Positions 47,007-58,461 of a stretch of 64,000 nucleotides of DNA are shown piece by piece. Below the pieces are notes generated by a model that saw only the letters and a list, made by a program, of their open reading frames with translations, ran no database searches and had not been told where the DNA came from. The position numbers were made by a program, and so were the translations under genes. Numbering within the stretch: the stretch's first letter is position 1; every line of letters begins with the position of its first letter. The stretch comes from Melastoma dodecandrum (lineage: Eukaryota; Streptophyta; Magnoliopsida; Myrtales; Melastomataceae), in assembly GCA_029817715.1 (NCBI GenBank), contig JARUPY010000539.1, forward strand, positions 9,833,501-9,897,500. The letters are read 5' to 3'.

Positions 47007-48023
47007 AGAGGTACCCTTCTTCCCTTAGTTATTTCTTTCTGGTCATTTATTTTATTTCGCACCAAGGACCTTGCTCTGTTTAGGTTTGGGAGTGTGATAT
47101 TGTGGTGTTGTGTTGAGTTTGGGATTGGTGTCTACCTAGGGTGAGTCCTGTTTTGGTTAATTGTTTTTCATCTTTGTGTCGTTACTCCTCAGCGTGACCT
47201 TAGAAATTTGGATGGGAATGTCTTTATTCGATGGTGAGCTTAAGGTTTGCATTCTTAATGTGTGGAAAGATGAAGTTCTTTGCCTAGTGTGCTAAATTTT
47301 TTTGTCGAATTTTGAAAAGATCTCCCAGTAGGAAGCGTTCTTAGCGGCAACAAGTTACATATCTTTGGAATGCATTATAGCTAGTGACGAGTAGAGTAGC
47401 TTGAATTATCTCTTGAAACGAAGTCTTTGGTCAATGTGCTAAAAAAAAGAAAATAGAAAATAAGGTTGCCAAGGCTCTGAGTACCAATGTTCATGTGTTA
47501 AAAAAGAGAGATTGCCTAAATATGTGCTTGTGGTGTGAGTCTTCCCTGCTAGCTTGAGTGATTAATCCGAGGGGTGCCTTATCACCTAATGCCTTGGCTC
47601 AACTGAACCGGGAGTCATTGATCGAGAGCTTGCCACATGAACTTTTGTCGGAAGTAGATGAAACATTTAGAGTCGTGCAACCTGAAAAAAAAAAAGAAAA
47701 GAAGAAATATAGTAGTAAAAAGGAAAACCTTTGATGAGTGGATAGAGAAGTTTGTGGTGATCTTTGTGAGTTACTGGTTGACATGAGCTATTTGGAGTGT
47801 AGGCTTGTTAATGTTGAGTATGTACTTTTCTGCGATGAAGATATTGCGTTTTAAAGCTTTTAAGTCAGCATGCTAGGTAGTGAATAGAATCTAGATCCAA
47901 GGGAAGGAATCAACCATTTCTGAGAATGTTCTAAATGTTTTTTCCACGTTTGTGTGACTTGAGTTTGCTGAGGAGAGTCTTTTATTTTTTATTTTTCTTA
48001 TCTTTTCTCGGGACTAGCAAAAT
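47007..48023 (+). other. non-coding 3 prime region of gypsy element 2
   Basis: No ORF of note between the env-position ORF and the polypurine tract. Sequence similar in reverse complement to 31117-32100 of element 1 (for example the CCTTGGCTCAACTGAACCGG and TGCCTTATCACC neighbourhood), confirming common ancestry. Confidence 0.55.
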
Positions 48024-48038
48024 TTAGGTTTGGGGGTG
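48024..48038 (+). other. polypurine tract of gypsy element 2
   Basis: TTAGGTTTGGGGGTG directly precedes the 3 prime LTR start TGATAAG. Confidence 0.75.
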
Positions 48039-49286
48039 TGATAAGTCTATGAAAGTAGAGTTATTTAATCCAATTTCATACCTAGATTATGTTATATTTG
48101 TGAAATATTGCGTACATTGTATAATATTTCTTGATATTTCACATTATTCCCGAGAAGTTTGCATACTGCCGAATTTTGTGTTTATTTCAGGGTAAAAGCG
48201 GAAACAAGAAGATTTGGACATATCTACAGAGACTCCGTGCAGCTGTAAAGGATGTGCCGCTGCTCAACAGAAGGGAAGGAAGGACGTGGATTATCACCGA
48301 AACTTGGTGCAGCTGCACGATGGGGTCAGAAGTTGGATAGAGACTTGGTGCAGCTGCACCAGATCTTCGTGCAGTGGCGCGAACGAGAGAAAAAGATTTT
48401 ATTCCAGAGTTTATTCCAGATTTTCTTAGATTCTCTAGGTTTTATTTTTAGACTTTATAAAACTGCTTTATTTACCCCTCGCTAGGGGAGGACGAATTTT
48501 ATCAAGGAGAGCAAAGGAGTTAGACTATCATTTAGGATGCTTTTCTTTTCTTTGATTTGTATTTCGAAAACAATGCTTGGCTAAACTTTCTTCGCTAGGA
48601 TTATGTTGAACCGAATTGCGTAGTTGAATTTCCTGAACTCGTTTTATAACAAATTCGTACTTTGGATGTTTATTAATTTCATTTGATCTTAATGCATGTA
48701 ATTTATCTGATCAATGAGCTGTATTGATTTGTTATTCTAAGTTAAAATCGAGAGAGGAATTTTAAGAGAGAACAAGAACGGAATAGCCTTGGTTAATATC
48801 GTGTGAACGAATTAGCTAGTAAGTAGTATCGGGAGATATACTTCTAAGCAACCACTACAGGATTGAATGTTAATGCGTTTTTTCCCTTCGTAATTCGCTA
48901 TAGGGATATAGGTTTTATGATTGTATGGAATAGACCTTTGTAAACTCGGGAGGGGCACTTAGTGACCTAAGAATCCGGTTAGTAAACAGAATTAATATAA
49001 ATTTGGGATAACTGAGTGAATGGATTTAACGAAGCAAGAAGGGGATACATGATCCCAGGCTTTCTCGACTGATAGAATTCTGATTTCTTTGCTTTGATTT
49101 TTTGCTTTTCATTAGATTAATATTCTAAATTTTAAACCCATTTCTCTTATTGGCTTGGCTACATAAGAATTGCAATTATGTATGTTAAAAGGTTTTATTT
49201 GCTATCATCGTGGGAACGATAACTCTACTCATCTCTATATTACTTGTTGCGATCCGTACACTTGCAGTGTGAGAATTTAGCGATCA
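48039..49286 (+). repeat. 3 prime LTR of gypsy element 2
   Basis: 1248 bp starting TGATAAGTCT and ending AGCGATCA. It includes GTGCAGCTGCAC palindromes at 48307-48318 and 48348-48359, plus an imperfect copy at 48236. Its last 126 bp match the truncated 5 prime LTR. Confidence 0.88.
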
Positions 49287-49937
49287 TGAACTCACTCTAT
49301 AGACACACACATGTAGAGAGAGAGAACTTTCCTTAGACGTCGAGATGAAACGCAAACTGTCATGAATATAGTTTCTACTGTGACGAGAACTAGAAAGGAA
49401 GCCTTAGAATTACCATTTACTGTCTGTCACTAATGTTAAGAGAGCTAGTCGTAGCTGTTGCCTTTCGAGCATTCTTCGGTCACATAATATGAACGTTGCA
49501 TGGTTGATTTTGTTTGCTTCGGAAGTGACCGTGGACAAGCCGGATCGAAACACTTCGGAAATTTCTGGCACTACAAGCAACTGGTGCCCGAAGGATCGTT
49601 GAATATTTGCGGTCGCCGTATGAAAAAAAGAGGGAGAGAGGACAATGGACGAACACCCTTAAGCGAAAGCACTTACGGATGCCATCGACGATGCATTCGG
49701 AGGGAAGCAGGAACGCAGGAGCACGAAGCCATCAACTGATCGTCCGTATTACCCATTGACCTTCGCCGTAGAGTTTCCTCGTTCGCTCAGTTGACTGTCG
49801 CTTGATTGACCCTAGCCGCCCGTCGTCTGGTAACCCTGTCGCTTGGTGACTATTTCACCCAGCAAGCCTTCGCCTGGTGTATTTCTGTTATCACCTCCTT
49901 ACTGGATTTCCGTTCCTTGGGCCCATGTTCTGGACCG
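49287..49937. other. unassigned DNA between gypsy element 2 and NB-ARC relic
   Basis: GC-balanced sequence with one 79-codon plus-strand ORF (49500-49739) of no recognisable family. I see no supportable gene. Confidence 0.4.
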
Positions 49938-50309
49938 TTAATTCACAGATGAAGCCAAGATATGTGGCCCAGAATTTCTGTTGTCAAACAGATTTGAAAA
50001 GTAAAGGACGAAGGAGCATTGCAGAGAGACAGTTGACAGATTAACAACAAATAGGAAAACATAACTACAACCTATCCGAATCGGACATGCCCGCGACTGT
50101 CTTCCCAACACTTTACAAGGCTTTTGGCATGGAAGGACACCAGAAAGACGAAAGATATTGCTAATGCTGCGAACCAGTTTCTTCAGCTGGGACTTCACAT
50201 CCACATCGAGAACGAGCATCTTCCTCTTTCTCCGGATCCCTCCAACGTTCTCCTCTACCTCATCCTCAAAGTTACTCAGATCCCACTCGTCGAACTCTGA
50301 GGATATCAC
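49938..50309 (-). pseudogene. NB-ARC scrap of a second TNL resistance gene
   Basis: The minus-strand frame begins with NFEDEVEENVGGIRRKRKML followed by VLDVDVKSQLKKL, the RNBS-A-end/kinase-2 segment of a TNL NB-ARC (compare FDDEVNDIIPRLQGKRILLI then LDDEDKMSQLKKL in the pseudogene at 41116-42180). The kinase-2 D-D pair is broken to D-V-D. Downstream the frame leaves the family. It indicates that this locus once held at least two related resistance genes or an internal duplication. Confidence 0.6.
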
Positions 50310-50921
50310 ACGATGAAGTGTTTGACATCAACATGATCTCAGCGACTAGATCTTCGATTTCTGCCCACATCCGCTAATGCTTGCCGTGGTTTATGAAAAA
50401 AATATATGCAGAGTGGGAATAACGTTGGATTTTAGGTAGTAGTAATTGACCGGCACCGTACAGAATTAAAAACAAAACACTACAAAACTAGGAGGAGGAT
50501 AAAAGGGTGATTATAGGATGAGTTTCCGGATTTATCACAAAAAGGGAAATAAAATAAAGATCTCCATCTAAATATATACTATATGTATTTTAATTATTAT
50601 TTCATCCCCACATTGACAACTGCAAAACCCCAAAAACAGGAAGAAAAAAACACAAACCCAAAATTAAACAAAAGAAAATTGATCTCCTCTCTAAAAATAA
50701 TAATATTATTATTATTTTCAGCCAAATTAAAGAAAAGAAAATATCACTCATAATTGTTATTCCCTTGCCTTGGCGTGTTTCTGTGATTCTGTCCTCCTCC
50801 TTTGTATACACCTCAATGAGGCAAAACGGAGGCCTGTCGCTATAACCTTTTTTGATCCATCCCCCAGGACTTGATAATTTTCTGGCGACCGGCCGCTCGA
50901 TTCCGCTACGAGGGCGATAAG
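50310..50921. other. RopGEF upstream region
   Basis: Highly AT-rich DNA with an AAT/ATT-rich near-palindromic tract near 50697-50717; it should contain the promoter and leader of the RopGEF gene. No ORF of note. Confidence 0.5.
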
Positions 50922-52969
50922 ATGGTTCGGGCTTTGGAGCAAGAGCAGGATAATTATAGGTCCAGGCTGTTCCATTTCCAAGGAATGAAGGAGAACAATG
51001 GACGTCACGTCAAGAGCCTAAGCGCCGATCAGACCTCCAGTGGAGCTGTCGTGACGGACGAATTGTCATGCCCCTGGAGCCCTGGGGCTGGTCCCCGCGA
51101 CGAGAGCTCGGAGGATCGGCCGGGCATTTGGTTGCTCCATAAGGCCCCTGAAAAGGCCCCCAGGCCTCACCCTGCTAGGGAGGAGGCAAAGGAGAAGAAC
51201 CCTGGTTAGTTTTGAGATACGAGCTCCGTTTCTTCGTTTTCCTTGCGCGAGAAGCAATCACGGGTCGGCGATGATGATGGCATCGCGTGGTTGTTTGCAG
51301 ATATGGAGTTGATGAAGGAGAAATTCTCCAAGTTACTCTTGGGGGAAGACATGTCTGGGGGAGGCAAAGGGGTGTCGTCCGCCCTGGCACTGTCGAATGC
51401 CATCACGAACTTGGCAGCCTCCGTGTTCGGGGAGCAGAGACGGCTAGAACCAATGGCGCCAGATAGGAAAGGGAGATGGAAAAAGGAGATCGACTGGCTC
51501 TTGTCCGTGACGGATTATATCGTTGAGTTTGTGCCTACACAGCAGAGCACCAACGGCGTGAGCATGGAGGTCAGCACGCGATCATTGTTCTCTTCTTATT
51601 GATTCGAGATCTTACGATTTCAAGATTTTATGATGATAACAGGTCATGACGACAAAACAAAGGACGGATTTACAGATGAACATCCCGGCATTGCGAAAGC
51701 TCGACGCCATGCTACTCGTGAGAACTGATTGCTGCTGAATGCTAGATGTTTTCCTCGTCCCGTTAATGCAGACACGATGGTTGTTTTTTCATGGCAGGAT
51801 TGTTTGGATAACTTCAAGGACCAGAACGAGTTCTACTACGTGAAGGAGGACAATGACAAGGGGAACTCGGCCCAGCGAAAAGACGAAAAGTGGTGGCTAC
51901 CGACCGTGAAGGTCCCTCCAAATGGACTCTCAGAGATGATGAAGAAATGGCTGCAGATCCAGAAGGATTCTGTCAATCAGGTTTTGAAGGCTGCCATGGC
52001 AATCAATGCCCAAGTCCTCTCTGAGATGGAAATTCCTGAAAACTACCTGGAGTCTCTACCGAAGGTAAAAGCAGGAACACGAAATCCTGTTTTGGGATTT
52101 TGTAGTCGTTTAACACGTTGGCAGTTTACCTTTTGTTAGAATGGAAGGGCGAGCCTCGGAGACTCAATCTACAAGAGCATAACCGTGGAGTATTTTGACC
52201 CGGATCAATTCTTTTGCTCCATGGACTTGTCATCGGAACACAAGATCCTCGACCTCAAGAACAGGATCGAGGCCTCAATCGTGATCTGGAAGAGGAAGAT
52301 GACAAACAAGGACACAAAATCATCTTGGGGATCCAGTGTGAGCAGCGAGAAGAGGGAATTGTTCGAGGAACGAGCCGAGACCATCTTGCTCCTAATCAAG
52401 CACAGGTTTCCTGGGATAGCACAGTCCTCGCTTGACATCAGCAAAATCCAGTACAACACGGTACGCAATCCCAAAGAGGATCATCAGAATTTTTTCTTGG
52501 AGGAATTGCGAGCCTTTGTCTGGTTTTGCAGGATGTTGGACAGGCAATTCTCGAGAGTTACTCGAGAATATTAGAGAGTTTGGCATTCACAGTCCTTTCA
52601 AGAATTGAAGATGTCATATACTCCGACCAGCTCGTTGAAAACCCGTCACAAGTGTCATGTAAGAAGAACAACATGGTACGAGGCTTGGCGTCGTCGGTGG
52701 CTGTATCCAAGAGGTTGAACCCAGTAGAAGAGATAGAGAAGGTGAACATGGTCGACGTGGGATCAATGACACTGCTGGATTTCATGGGGTGGAACTTCGA
52801 CCAAGAGGATAAGAAGGACTCAGCGACTGTACCGGAGGATGACTCGGTGAAGGATGCTGATGGGAAGGTAATGGAGAAACTCCCGATGATGAAGACTAAC
52901 AAGAAGGTATCTTACATTGAGAAGCTTGAGAACCTCGGCGGCTCGAGAAGCCCAACAGCGCGGCACTAG
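50922..52969 (+). CDS. Rop guanine nucleotide exchange factor, PRONE domain
   Basis: Exons 50922-51204, 51301-51569, 51643-51717, 51798-52064, 52140-52460 and 52532-52969 join in frame to 550 residues with GT-AG introns. The variable N-terminus (MVRALEQEQDNYRSRLFHFQ) is followed from about 95 by the PRONE domain: MELMKEKFSKLLLGEDMSGG, ALSNAITNLAASVFGEQRRL, EKWWLPTVKVPPNGLSEMMK, AAMAINAQVLSEMEIPENYL, NGRASLGDSIYKS and LSSEHKILDLKNRIEAS. The C-terminal tail ends IEKLENLGGSRSPTARH, the conserved tail of the RopGEF8-14 group, which in Arabidopsis pollen GEFs is autoinhibitory and phosphorylated. RopGEFs load ROP/RAC GTPases with GTP at the plasma membrane, coupling receptor kinases to polar growth. 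An in-frame ATG at 50871 would add 17 residues; I prefer 50922 because MVRA resembles family N-termini. The gene is intact. Confidence 0.93.
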
Positions 52970-53395
52970 TCGAGTGGTATGTAGGGACGGGGGAAACAAA
53001 AACAATTAGGCGAAAAAAAAGTTGGAAAGAAGCTCGGAAGAGGGTAACTGGGGGACGGATGATTGGGTTCGTTCTGAAACGGGAGCGGCTTGGGATCCGG
53101 ATTTTGTGCTCGATTGAGTTGTAGCATCTTGTACATGCCTCAAACAGGAAAAAGTAAGTCTCTCTTTACGTCTCGAGGTGTTAACAGTTCACAGTCCAAA
53201 ACACAAGTCAGAAAATCATCTGTTTCTTGCAATTTGTTTGAGGAAAGAGGACAGACAATGGTTTTCCAATTGCGAGATCGGGAGACTATGAACTGTTGCA
53301 ATGACTTTGAGGATTCGGCTGAATTTGAAATTACAAAATGTCGCGACATCACATGACAGATTAAACCAACTCAAGAATATAAACTTGTTGAACTG
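52970..53395. other. RopGEF 3 prime region; possible displaced PsaH 3 prime UTR
   Basis: No ORF of coding character. The plus-strand start should be RopGEF 3 prime UTR. Because the copia element inserted just beyond the PsaH stop position, the ancestral PsaH 3 prime UTR (minus) should lie in this stretch. Confidence 0.4.
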
Positions 53396-53794
53396 AAGCT
53401 TAGTCAGTGTCATCAACACAATACCAGCACCGGAGAGTTGGACCAACTTTCTACTACTTAAATAAATTATACTAGACTATTTGAAGGGAACGAATGAGAG
53501 GAGATTGAAGAGAACAATTTTAACTCTATTTAATTTACCTTCCGTGAGATGTACGAAATGGAACGATGCCCCTATTTATAGTGGCAATCCCCGATGGATT
53601 AAAGTATGGAATTTGGCCACGTTTTACTAAATTTTACCATTCATTTTAACTAATCTTGATGATCTGGAACTTCACCGCCGTTCCCCTTCTCGATACTTCT
53701 TACCTTGTTGTAACTTCTTAAAGCACAATTTTTTTTTTGAAGATTCTTGGACAGGACCTCAAGGCTTCTAGAGAATGGTAGGTGATGATTTCCA
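53396..53794 (-). repeat. 3 prime LTR of copia B
   Basis: 399 bp; minus strand starts TGGAAATCATC and ends GTTCAACA. Aligns with 58042-58454. Confidence 0.88.
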
Positions 53795-53796
53795 AT

Positions 53797-53806
53797 ACCC
53801 CCCTCA
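53797..53806 (-). other. polypurine tract of copia B
   Basis: GAGGGGGGTA on the minus strand, adjacent to the 3 prime LTR. Confidence 0.7.
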
Positions 53807-54053
53807 ACACCGTCACTCTCTTTTAGTCAAGTCGAGTTGTATCCGAAACTCCTCGAATTTGCTTGTATTAAGTCATTTGGTGAACGCCTGCTGGTCTCTA
53901 GTACCAATATGTTGCAGCACGATATCTCCTTGCAACACCTTTTCTCTTAAGAAGTGATAGTGGACTTCTACGTGCTTTGTTCGTGCATGAAACACTGGAT
54001 TTTCTGCTAGTTGGATCTTTGATCGGTTGTCGCATGATAGAGGAACTCCATAG

Positions 54054-54477
54054 TTAGTTTACTTGTGAAGATCTCGCATGAGCTGCATTAGCCCAATAGT
54101 GCTTCTTGTGTTGCAGTTGCATCAACTCTATACTCTTGCTTTTGTCGTTGAGAGTGAAACTTTGGTTGTCACTTATTGCAACATGATACTGCTCCCCTTG
54201 CAATAGTGAATAAATAGCCCGTCGTTGAACTCCTGGTGTCGTGGTCTCTGGCATAGTCCGCATCGTAGTATTCTATGAGTTTGCTTTCTTTTTCTTTTTT
54301 ATAGAGTATTCCATAATCAAATGTGCCCTTAACATACTTCAGTATCCGACGAACTGCTTCGAGGTGAGGTTTTTTTGGAGATTGCATAAATCTGATCACC
54401 ACTCCGACAGCGTATGAAATGTCTGGTCTTGTATGCGTAAGATAGATTAGACTTCCCACTAGTCGACGATACATCAT
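54054..54477 (-). pseudogene. copia RNase H of element B
   Basis: [60 protein letters not shown] and [20 protein letters not shown] are the conserved post-RT/RNase H blocks of copia. A frame change at about 54190 and a stop end it early. Confidence 0.88.
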
Positions 54478-54483
54478 CGGGTC

Positions 54484-55164
54484 TCAAAGATCTTTGCTTT
54501 CATTTGTGTTGAGCTTGGCGTTGAACTCAATGAGTGTTGATATTGGCTTGCATTCGAGCATCCCATATTTCTTTAGCAGATCCCTTGCATATTTCTCTTG
54601 GCATACGAATATGCCTTGTGAAACTTGATCAACTTCTACCCCAAGGAAGTGCTTTAGCTCTCCGATTTCCTTCATGTGGAAGTGCACCGAGAGATTCTCC
54701 TTAATTTTCTTAATCTCTTTGTTGTCATCTTCTGTGATGATAAGATCATCCACATATACGAGCACCACTGTAATTTTCTCTTCTTTGACTTTCACGAAGA
54801 GACTTGAGTCGGCTACTGCAAGTGTAAATCCACTTTGGACTAAGAACTCTGCAATCTTGTCGTACCATTCCCTTGGCGCCTGCTTTAGTCCATATAATGC
54901 TTTCCTCAGTTTGCAAACTTGATTTGGATGATCCTTGTTTGCGAATCCCTGTGGCTGCTCTATAAAGATTGCTCGATCCAACTTTCCATGCAGGAAGGCG
55001 TTCTTTACGTCCATCTGCCAGAGCTTCCAGGACTTTCTTGCTGCTAAGGCGAGTAGAACTCTGACAGTTGTTTTCTTTGGAACCGGACTGAACGTCTTGT
55101 CGTAGTCCAAGCCGTATTGTTTAAAGAATCCACGAATGACGAGCCGGGCCTTATACCTTTCCAC
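54484..55164 (-). pseudogene. copia reverse transcriptase of element B
   Basis: A 226-codon frame with [40 protein letters not shown], the catalytic block [39 protein letters not shown] and the active site [15 protein letters not shown]. The RT core is intact here, but the polyprotein upstream is broken, so it cannot be made as a functional protein from this copy. Confidence 0.9.
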
Positions 55165-56900
55165 CGTTCCATCTGGGCGTGTCTTTACTTTTTATACCCA
55201 CTTGCAGGATATGGGTCATACCTCACTAGGTTTGGGAACCAAATATCAAGTTTGGATTTCTTCCAGTGCTCGGATCTCTTCACTCATGGCCTTTGCCATA
55301 CCTTCTGATTTGATGCTTCTTCGTAGCTTGATGGGTCTTGTGGATCAACGTCTTCGGCAAGTGCCGCATCTATGTATCTTGCTGGAGGTCTACGTTGTCT
55401 CGTAGATTTCCTTCGTGGTGTTGTACTATCTCCATATTCTTCTATCATATCTTGAGAAGATCGTTGATAGACTCCTGTCCACCATGGTCGAGCTTCTTCT
55501 TCATCACTATTTCTGGCAACAAGAGTTTCTTCAATTGTCGATGACTGGCTTTAATGGTACTTCCTCCCACTGGTTCTTGTCTCTATCTTCTACTTCCTTT
55601 GAAGGCGGCCACCGGGAAGTTGCCTCATCAAAGACGATGTTCCTTGATACAGTGCACTTGTTGGTTCTTGGATCACAACATCTCCATCTTTTTATCTCTG
55701 TGTTGTATCCTACGAAGATGCACTTGGTTGCCTTCTTATTGAACTTGCTTCATAGGTGGTTAGGGATTAACACATAGCAGACACACCCAAAGACGCGGAA
55801 GTGACTTACTGTTGGCTTCATCTTCCATAGTAGCTTGAAGGGTGTCTTGAAGTCGAGGCGAGCTTGAGGTAGTTTATTTGCAACATCTATAGCCGTCTTC
55901 ATGCACTCTTCTCAATATATTCCTGGGACATTTTCGATGTGTGACATGCTTCTACATACTTCTGCGAGATGTCTATTCTTTCTTTTTGCAAGACCATTCT
56001 ATTGTGGCGTGTGGGGACATGTCAACTTTTTTCTTAGCTTCGACTCTTTGAGGTACTCAACAAACTCTTGGAGGTATATTCTCCCCCATTGTTTGTGTAA
56101 AGATACTTCACCTTTGCATGCAGGTCGCTCTCTGTCTTGATCTTGAACTGTCTGAACTTTTGTAAGACCTCAGACTTCTCTTTCATAAATCTACCTAGAC
56201 ATACCTGGAGTAGTCGTCGATGAATGTCACCATGTATCTACAACCACCTACTGATGGATGTTTCATCGGACCCGAACACATAAGAGTAGATGAGTTTTAG
56301 TGGTTCATCTGCCCTATACTTGGACTCCTCATACGGTAACCGATGTGCTTTCCCGTACTGAACCTGCGCAGACATTGTTGACATTTACCTCTAACGGTGG
56401 GAGGCCCTTCAACATTTCCTTATTCGTCATAGCCTTCAACTTGTGGTACCCAACGTGTCCAAGTCTCTCATGCCATAGATCTACAGTTTCATTTTTTTAC
56501 TCTATCTATGTATGCCGATTCTGTAGACATGACGTAGATAGAATTAACCTTCCACCCTTCCATGAATGGTGTCCCCGAAAGCTTTAGCTCATGGTAGACC
56601 TTGACGTCATCAGGCCCGAACACCACGAAGTTGCCAGGGGTTGTCAGTTGGGCTACTCACAGAAGATTCTACTTTATTCCAGGGACGTGGTAGACTCCCT
56701 ACAGTTGCACCTTGTTGGACTGTCATCACCTTCTATGACAGTCTTATCGATATGGGTAATGAGCAATATTGAGTTGTTGGCGGTGACGACGACTCACTGT
56801 CCTTTGTATTCTAACAGCTCCTGTAGCTTCTCCTCTTCTCCTGTCATATGGTTGAACACCCTGAGTCAAATATCTAGTTCTATGGATAGTCCATAGAGTT
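55165..56900 (-). pseudogene. copia integrase and linker of element B, heavily frameshifted
   Basis: Between RT and gag the minus strand reads, in changing frames, pieces of copia integrase core and the integrase-RT linker. Examples are the GYESPSK-like linker equivalent around 55690-55760 and integrase core pieces around 56000-56500. No continuous frame survives. Confidence 0.6.
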
Positions 56901-57054
56901 ATTGTGGACCACTGCAAGAGCCTGGTCTTCCAACAGTTGCTCTTCTTCCAACACGGCGAGGGATGCTTCAAGGTTCCACTCTTCTTCGTATTTGTCACTT
57001 TCTTGACAGGTTGATGTGACAGCATTTCCTTCTACATTCTTTTTCCTAAACCAG

Positions 57055-57100
57055 CAGTCTCTCGCATAATGCCCCTTCTTACCACAGTTGAAGCATTCTG
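57055..57100 (-). pseudogene. CCHC zinc knuckle of copia B gag
   Basis: CFNCGKKGHYARDC on the minus strand is a canonical retrotransposon nucleocapsid zinc knuckle (C-x2-C-x4-H-x4-C). Confidence 0.88.
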
Positions 57101-57506
57101 CATCCTTCCGTTGGTTGGGCTAATAATCTCGTCGACCGTCTCGACCGCCTTGTGCGAATTTTTTCTCCTTAGACATCTTATTTTTAACATAACTTCTTCC
57201 CTTATTACTGTATAAGGCTTCTTCTTCGTTTTCTAAAGTCATGCCCGTCAACTGCTTTGCCTGCGTCTCCTGATTAACTAGCAAATTTTCTAAATCTTCT
57301 AACGATGGCGTCGTGGGCCATCCTTGTACCGTCTCAATAAATCATCTATACTTTGGCCGCAACCATTGATGATTAACCTCCTAATCCTATCATCACTAAT
57401 CCTGGATCTTGGGTCTAACTATGATATCTCCTGCCATATTGACTTTACTTTAGTGAAAACTGATTTATTCCTAAGTCTCCTTGCCTAACATCAAGTAGAT
57501 CATTAT

Positions 57507-57761
57507 CTAGTAACTAAAGCCTTTATAATTTTTCTTTGAGAATCTAATTACTAAAATATCCCATGCATCCTTCGGCGTAGTGGCATGCCTTATATGCTCC
57601 AGCATCTCCTCCTCTATGATGGTCTTTATGTCGAACATGGCTTTCCCTACCATTATCCGCCATTTCCGTAATACGGCAGCATCCTCCTCCGGTGGGGTCG
57701 TCTCACTTCCGCCAATAACTTCCCAGAGATCTTCGCCTTGGAGATAGGACTCCATGCACAC
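57507..57761 (-). pseudogene. copia gag (UBN2-type) of element B
   Basis: MESYLQGEDLWEVIGGSETT, KWRIMVGKAMFDIKTIIEEE and HIRHATTPKDAWDILVIRFS are the N-terminal gag domain of copia elements. The frame ends before the zinc knuckle, so gag is broken. Confidence 0.85.
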
Positions 57762-58026
57762 TTGCTAAAATTTTGGTTATTTAATTTCTTCAGCATGCCG
57801 ACAGTATTAAATTCCGCCATACCGAACGAGACTTCTGGAAGCGTAGCCTAGTTCCCGACCTATGCTCGACGCAATCCCGGCTAATAGCTTCCTTAGTAGA
57901 CCTTCGGCAGTATTTCGGCAGAACCTCCACTGTACGTCTGCAGAACCTCCGCGGGACTTTGGCAGAACCTCCGTTGGACTTTGGCAGAACCTTCGCTGGA
58001 CTTCGGCGCCTCGACCCCGACAACCC

Positions 58027-58041
58027 GGCTATGATACCAAA
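58027..58041 (-). other. primer-binding site of copia B
   Basis: TTTGGTATCATAGCC directly follows the 5 prime LTR on the minus strand; it resembles the usual TGGTATCAGAGC complementary to initiator tRNA-Met. Confidence 0.82.
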
Positions 58042-58454
58042 TGTTGAACCGAAGCTTATTCAGTGCCACCAGCCCAATACCACCACTGGAGAGTTGGACC
58101 AACTTTCTACGACTTAAATAAATTATACTTGACTATGAGAAGGGAGAAGAGAACGAATGAGAGGAGATTGGAGAGAACAAATTTAACTCTATTCAATTTG
58201 CCTTCGCTGAGATGTACAAAATGGAACCATGCCCTTATTTATAGTGGTAATCCCGAGTGGATTAAAGTATGGGATTTGACCACGTTTTACTAATTTTCAC
58301 CATTCATTTTAACTAACCTTGCTGACTAGGAATTTCACCGCCATTCCCCTTCTCGATACTTCTTACCTTGTTGTAACTTCTTAATCCATAGCTTTTTTTT
58401 CAAGATTCTTGGACAGGACCTCGGCTTCCAGAAAGTACTAGGTGATGAATTCCA
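58042..58454 (-). repeat. 5 prime LTR of copia B
   Basis: 413 bp; pairs with 53396-53794. The difference in length reflects small indels, consistent with an old insertion. Confidence 0.88.
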
Positions 58455-58461
58455 GTAAAAT

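Larger units (their letters stand above)
42813..49286 (+). mobile_element. Ty3/gypsy element 2 with pol deletion and env-position ORF
   Basis: Plus-strand order: truncated 5 prime LTR (42813-42938), primer-binding site, gag, protease, the first part of RT, an env-position ORF, polypurine tract and full 3 prime LTR (48039-49286). RNase H and integrase are missing, so the pol region has suffered an internal deletion. Gag and protease are homologous to those of element 1, but the LTRs differ, so it is a sister family. Numerous stops make it non-autonomous. The 5 prime LTR truncation coincides with the junction to the copia remnant. Confidence 0.88.
53396..58454 (-). mobile_element. Ty1/copia element B with both LTRs
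   Basis: About 5.06 kb between two LTRs of about 400 bp. On the minus strand: 5 prime LTR 58454-58042, tRNA-Met-type primer site, gag with a CCHC knuckle, integrase, RT, RNase H, polypurine tract, 3 prime LTR 53794-53396. Integrase before RT defines Ty1/copia. Gag and integrase are broken by frameshifts and stops, while RT keeps a 226-codon frame. No exact 5-bp target duplication was found (ATAAACT on the left, GTAAAAT on the right). Confidence 0.9.

Noticed and set aside
49500..49739. 79-codon plus-strand ORF
   Set aside because: No domain, no neighbouring exon in phase, and codon use is unremarkable; likely chance.
53391..58459. 5-bp target duplication for copia B
   Set aside because: Flanks AAACT and GTAAA do not match; shifting the boundary by one base gives only a 4 of 5 match, so none is reported.
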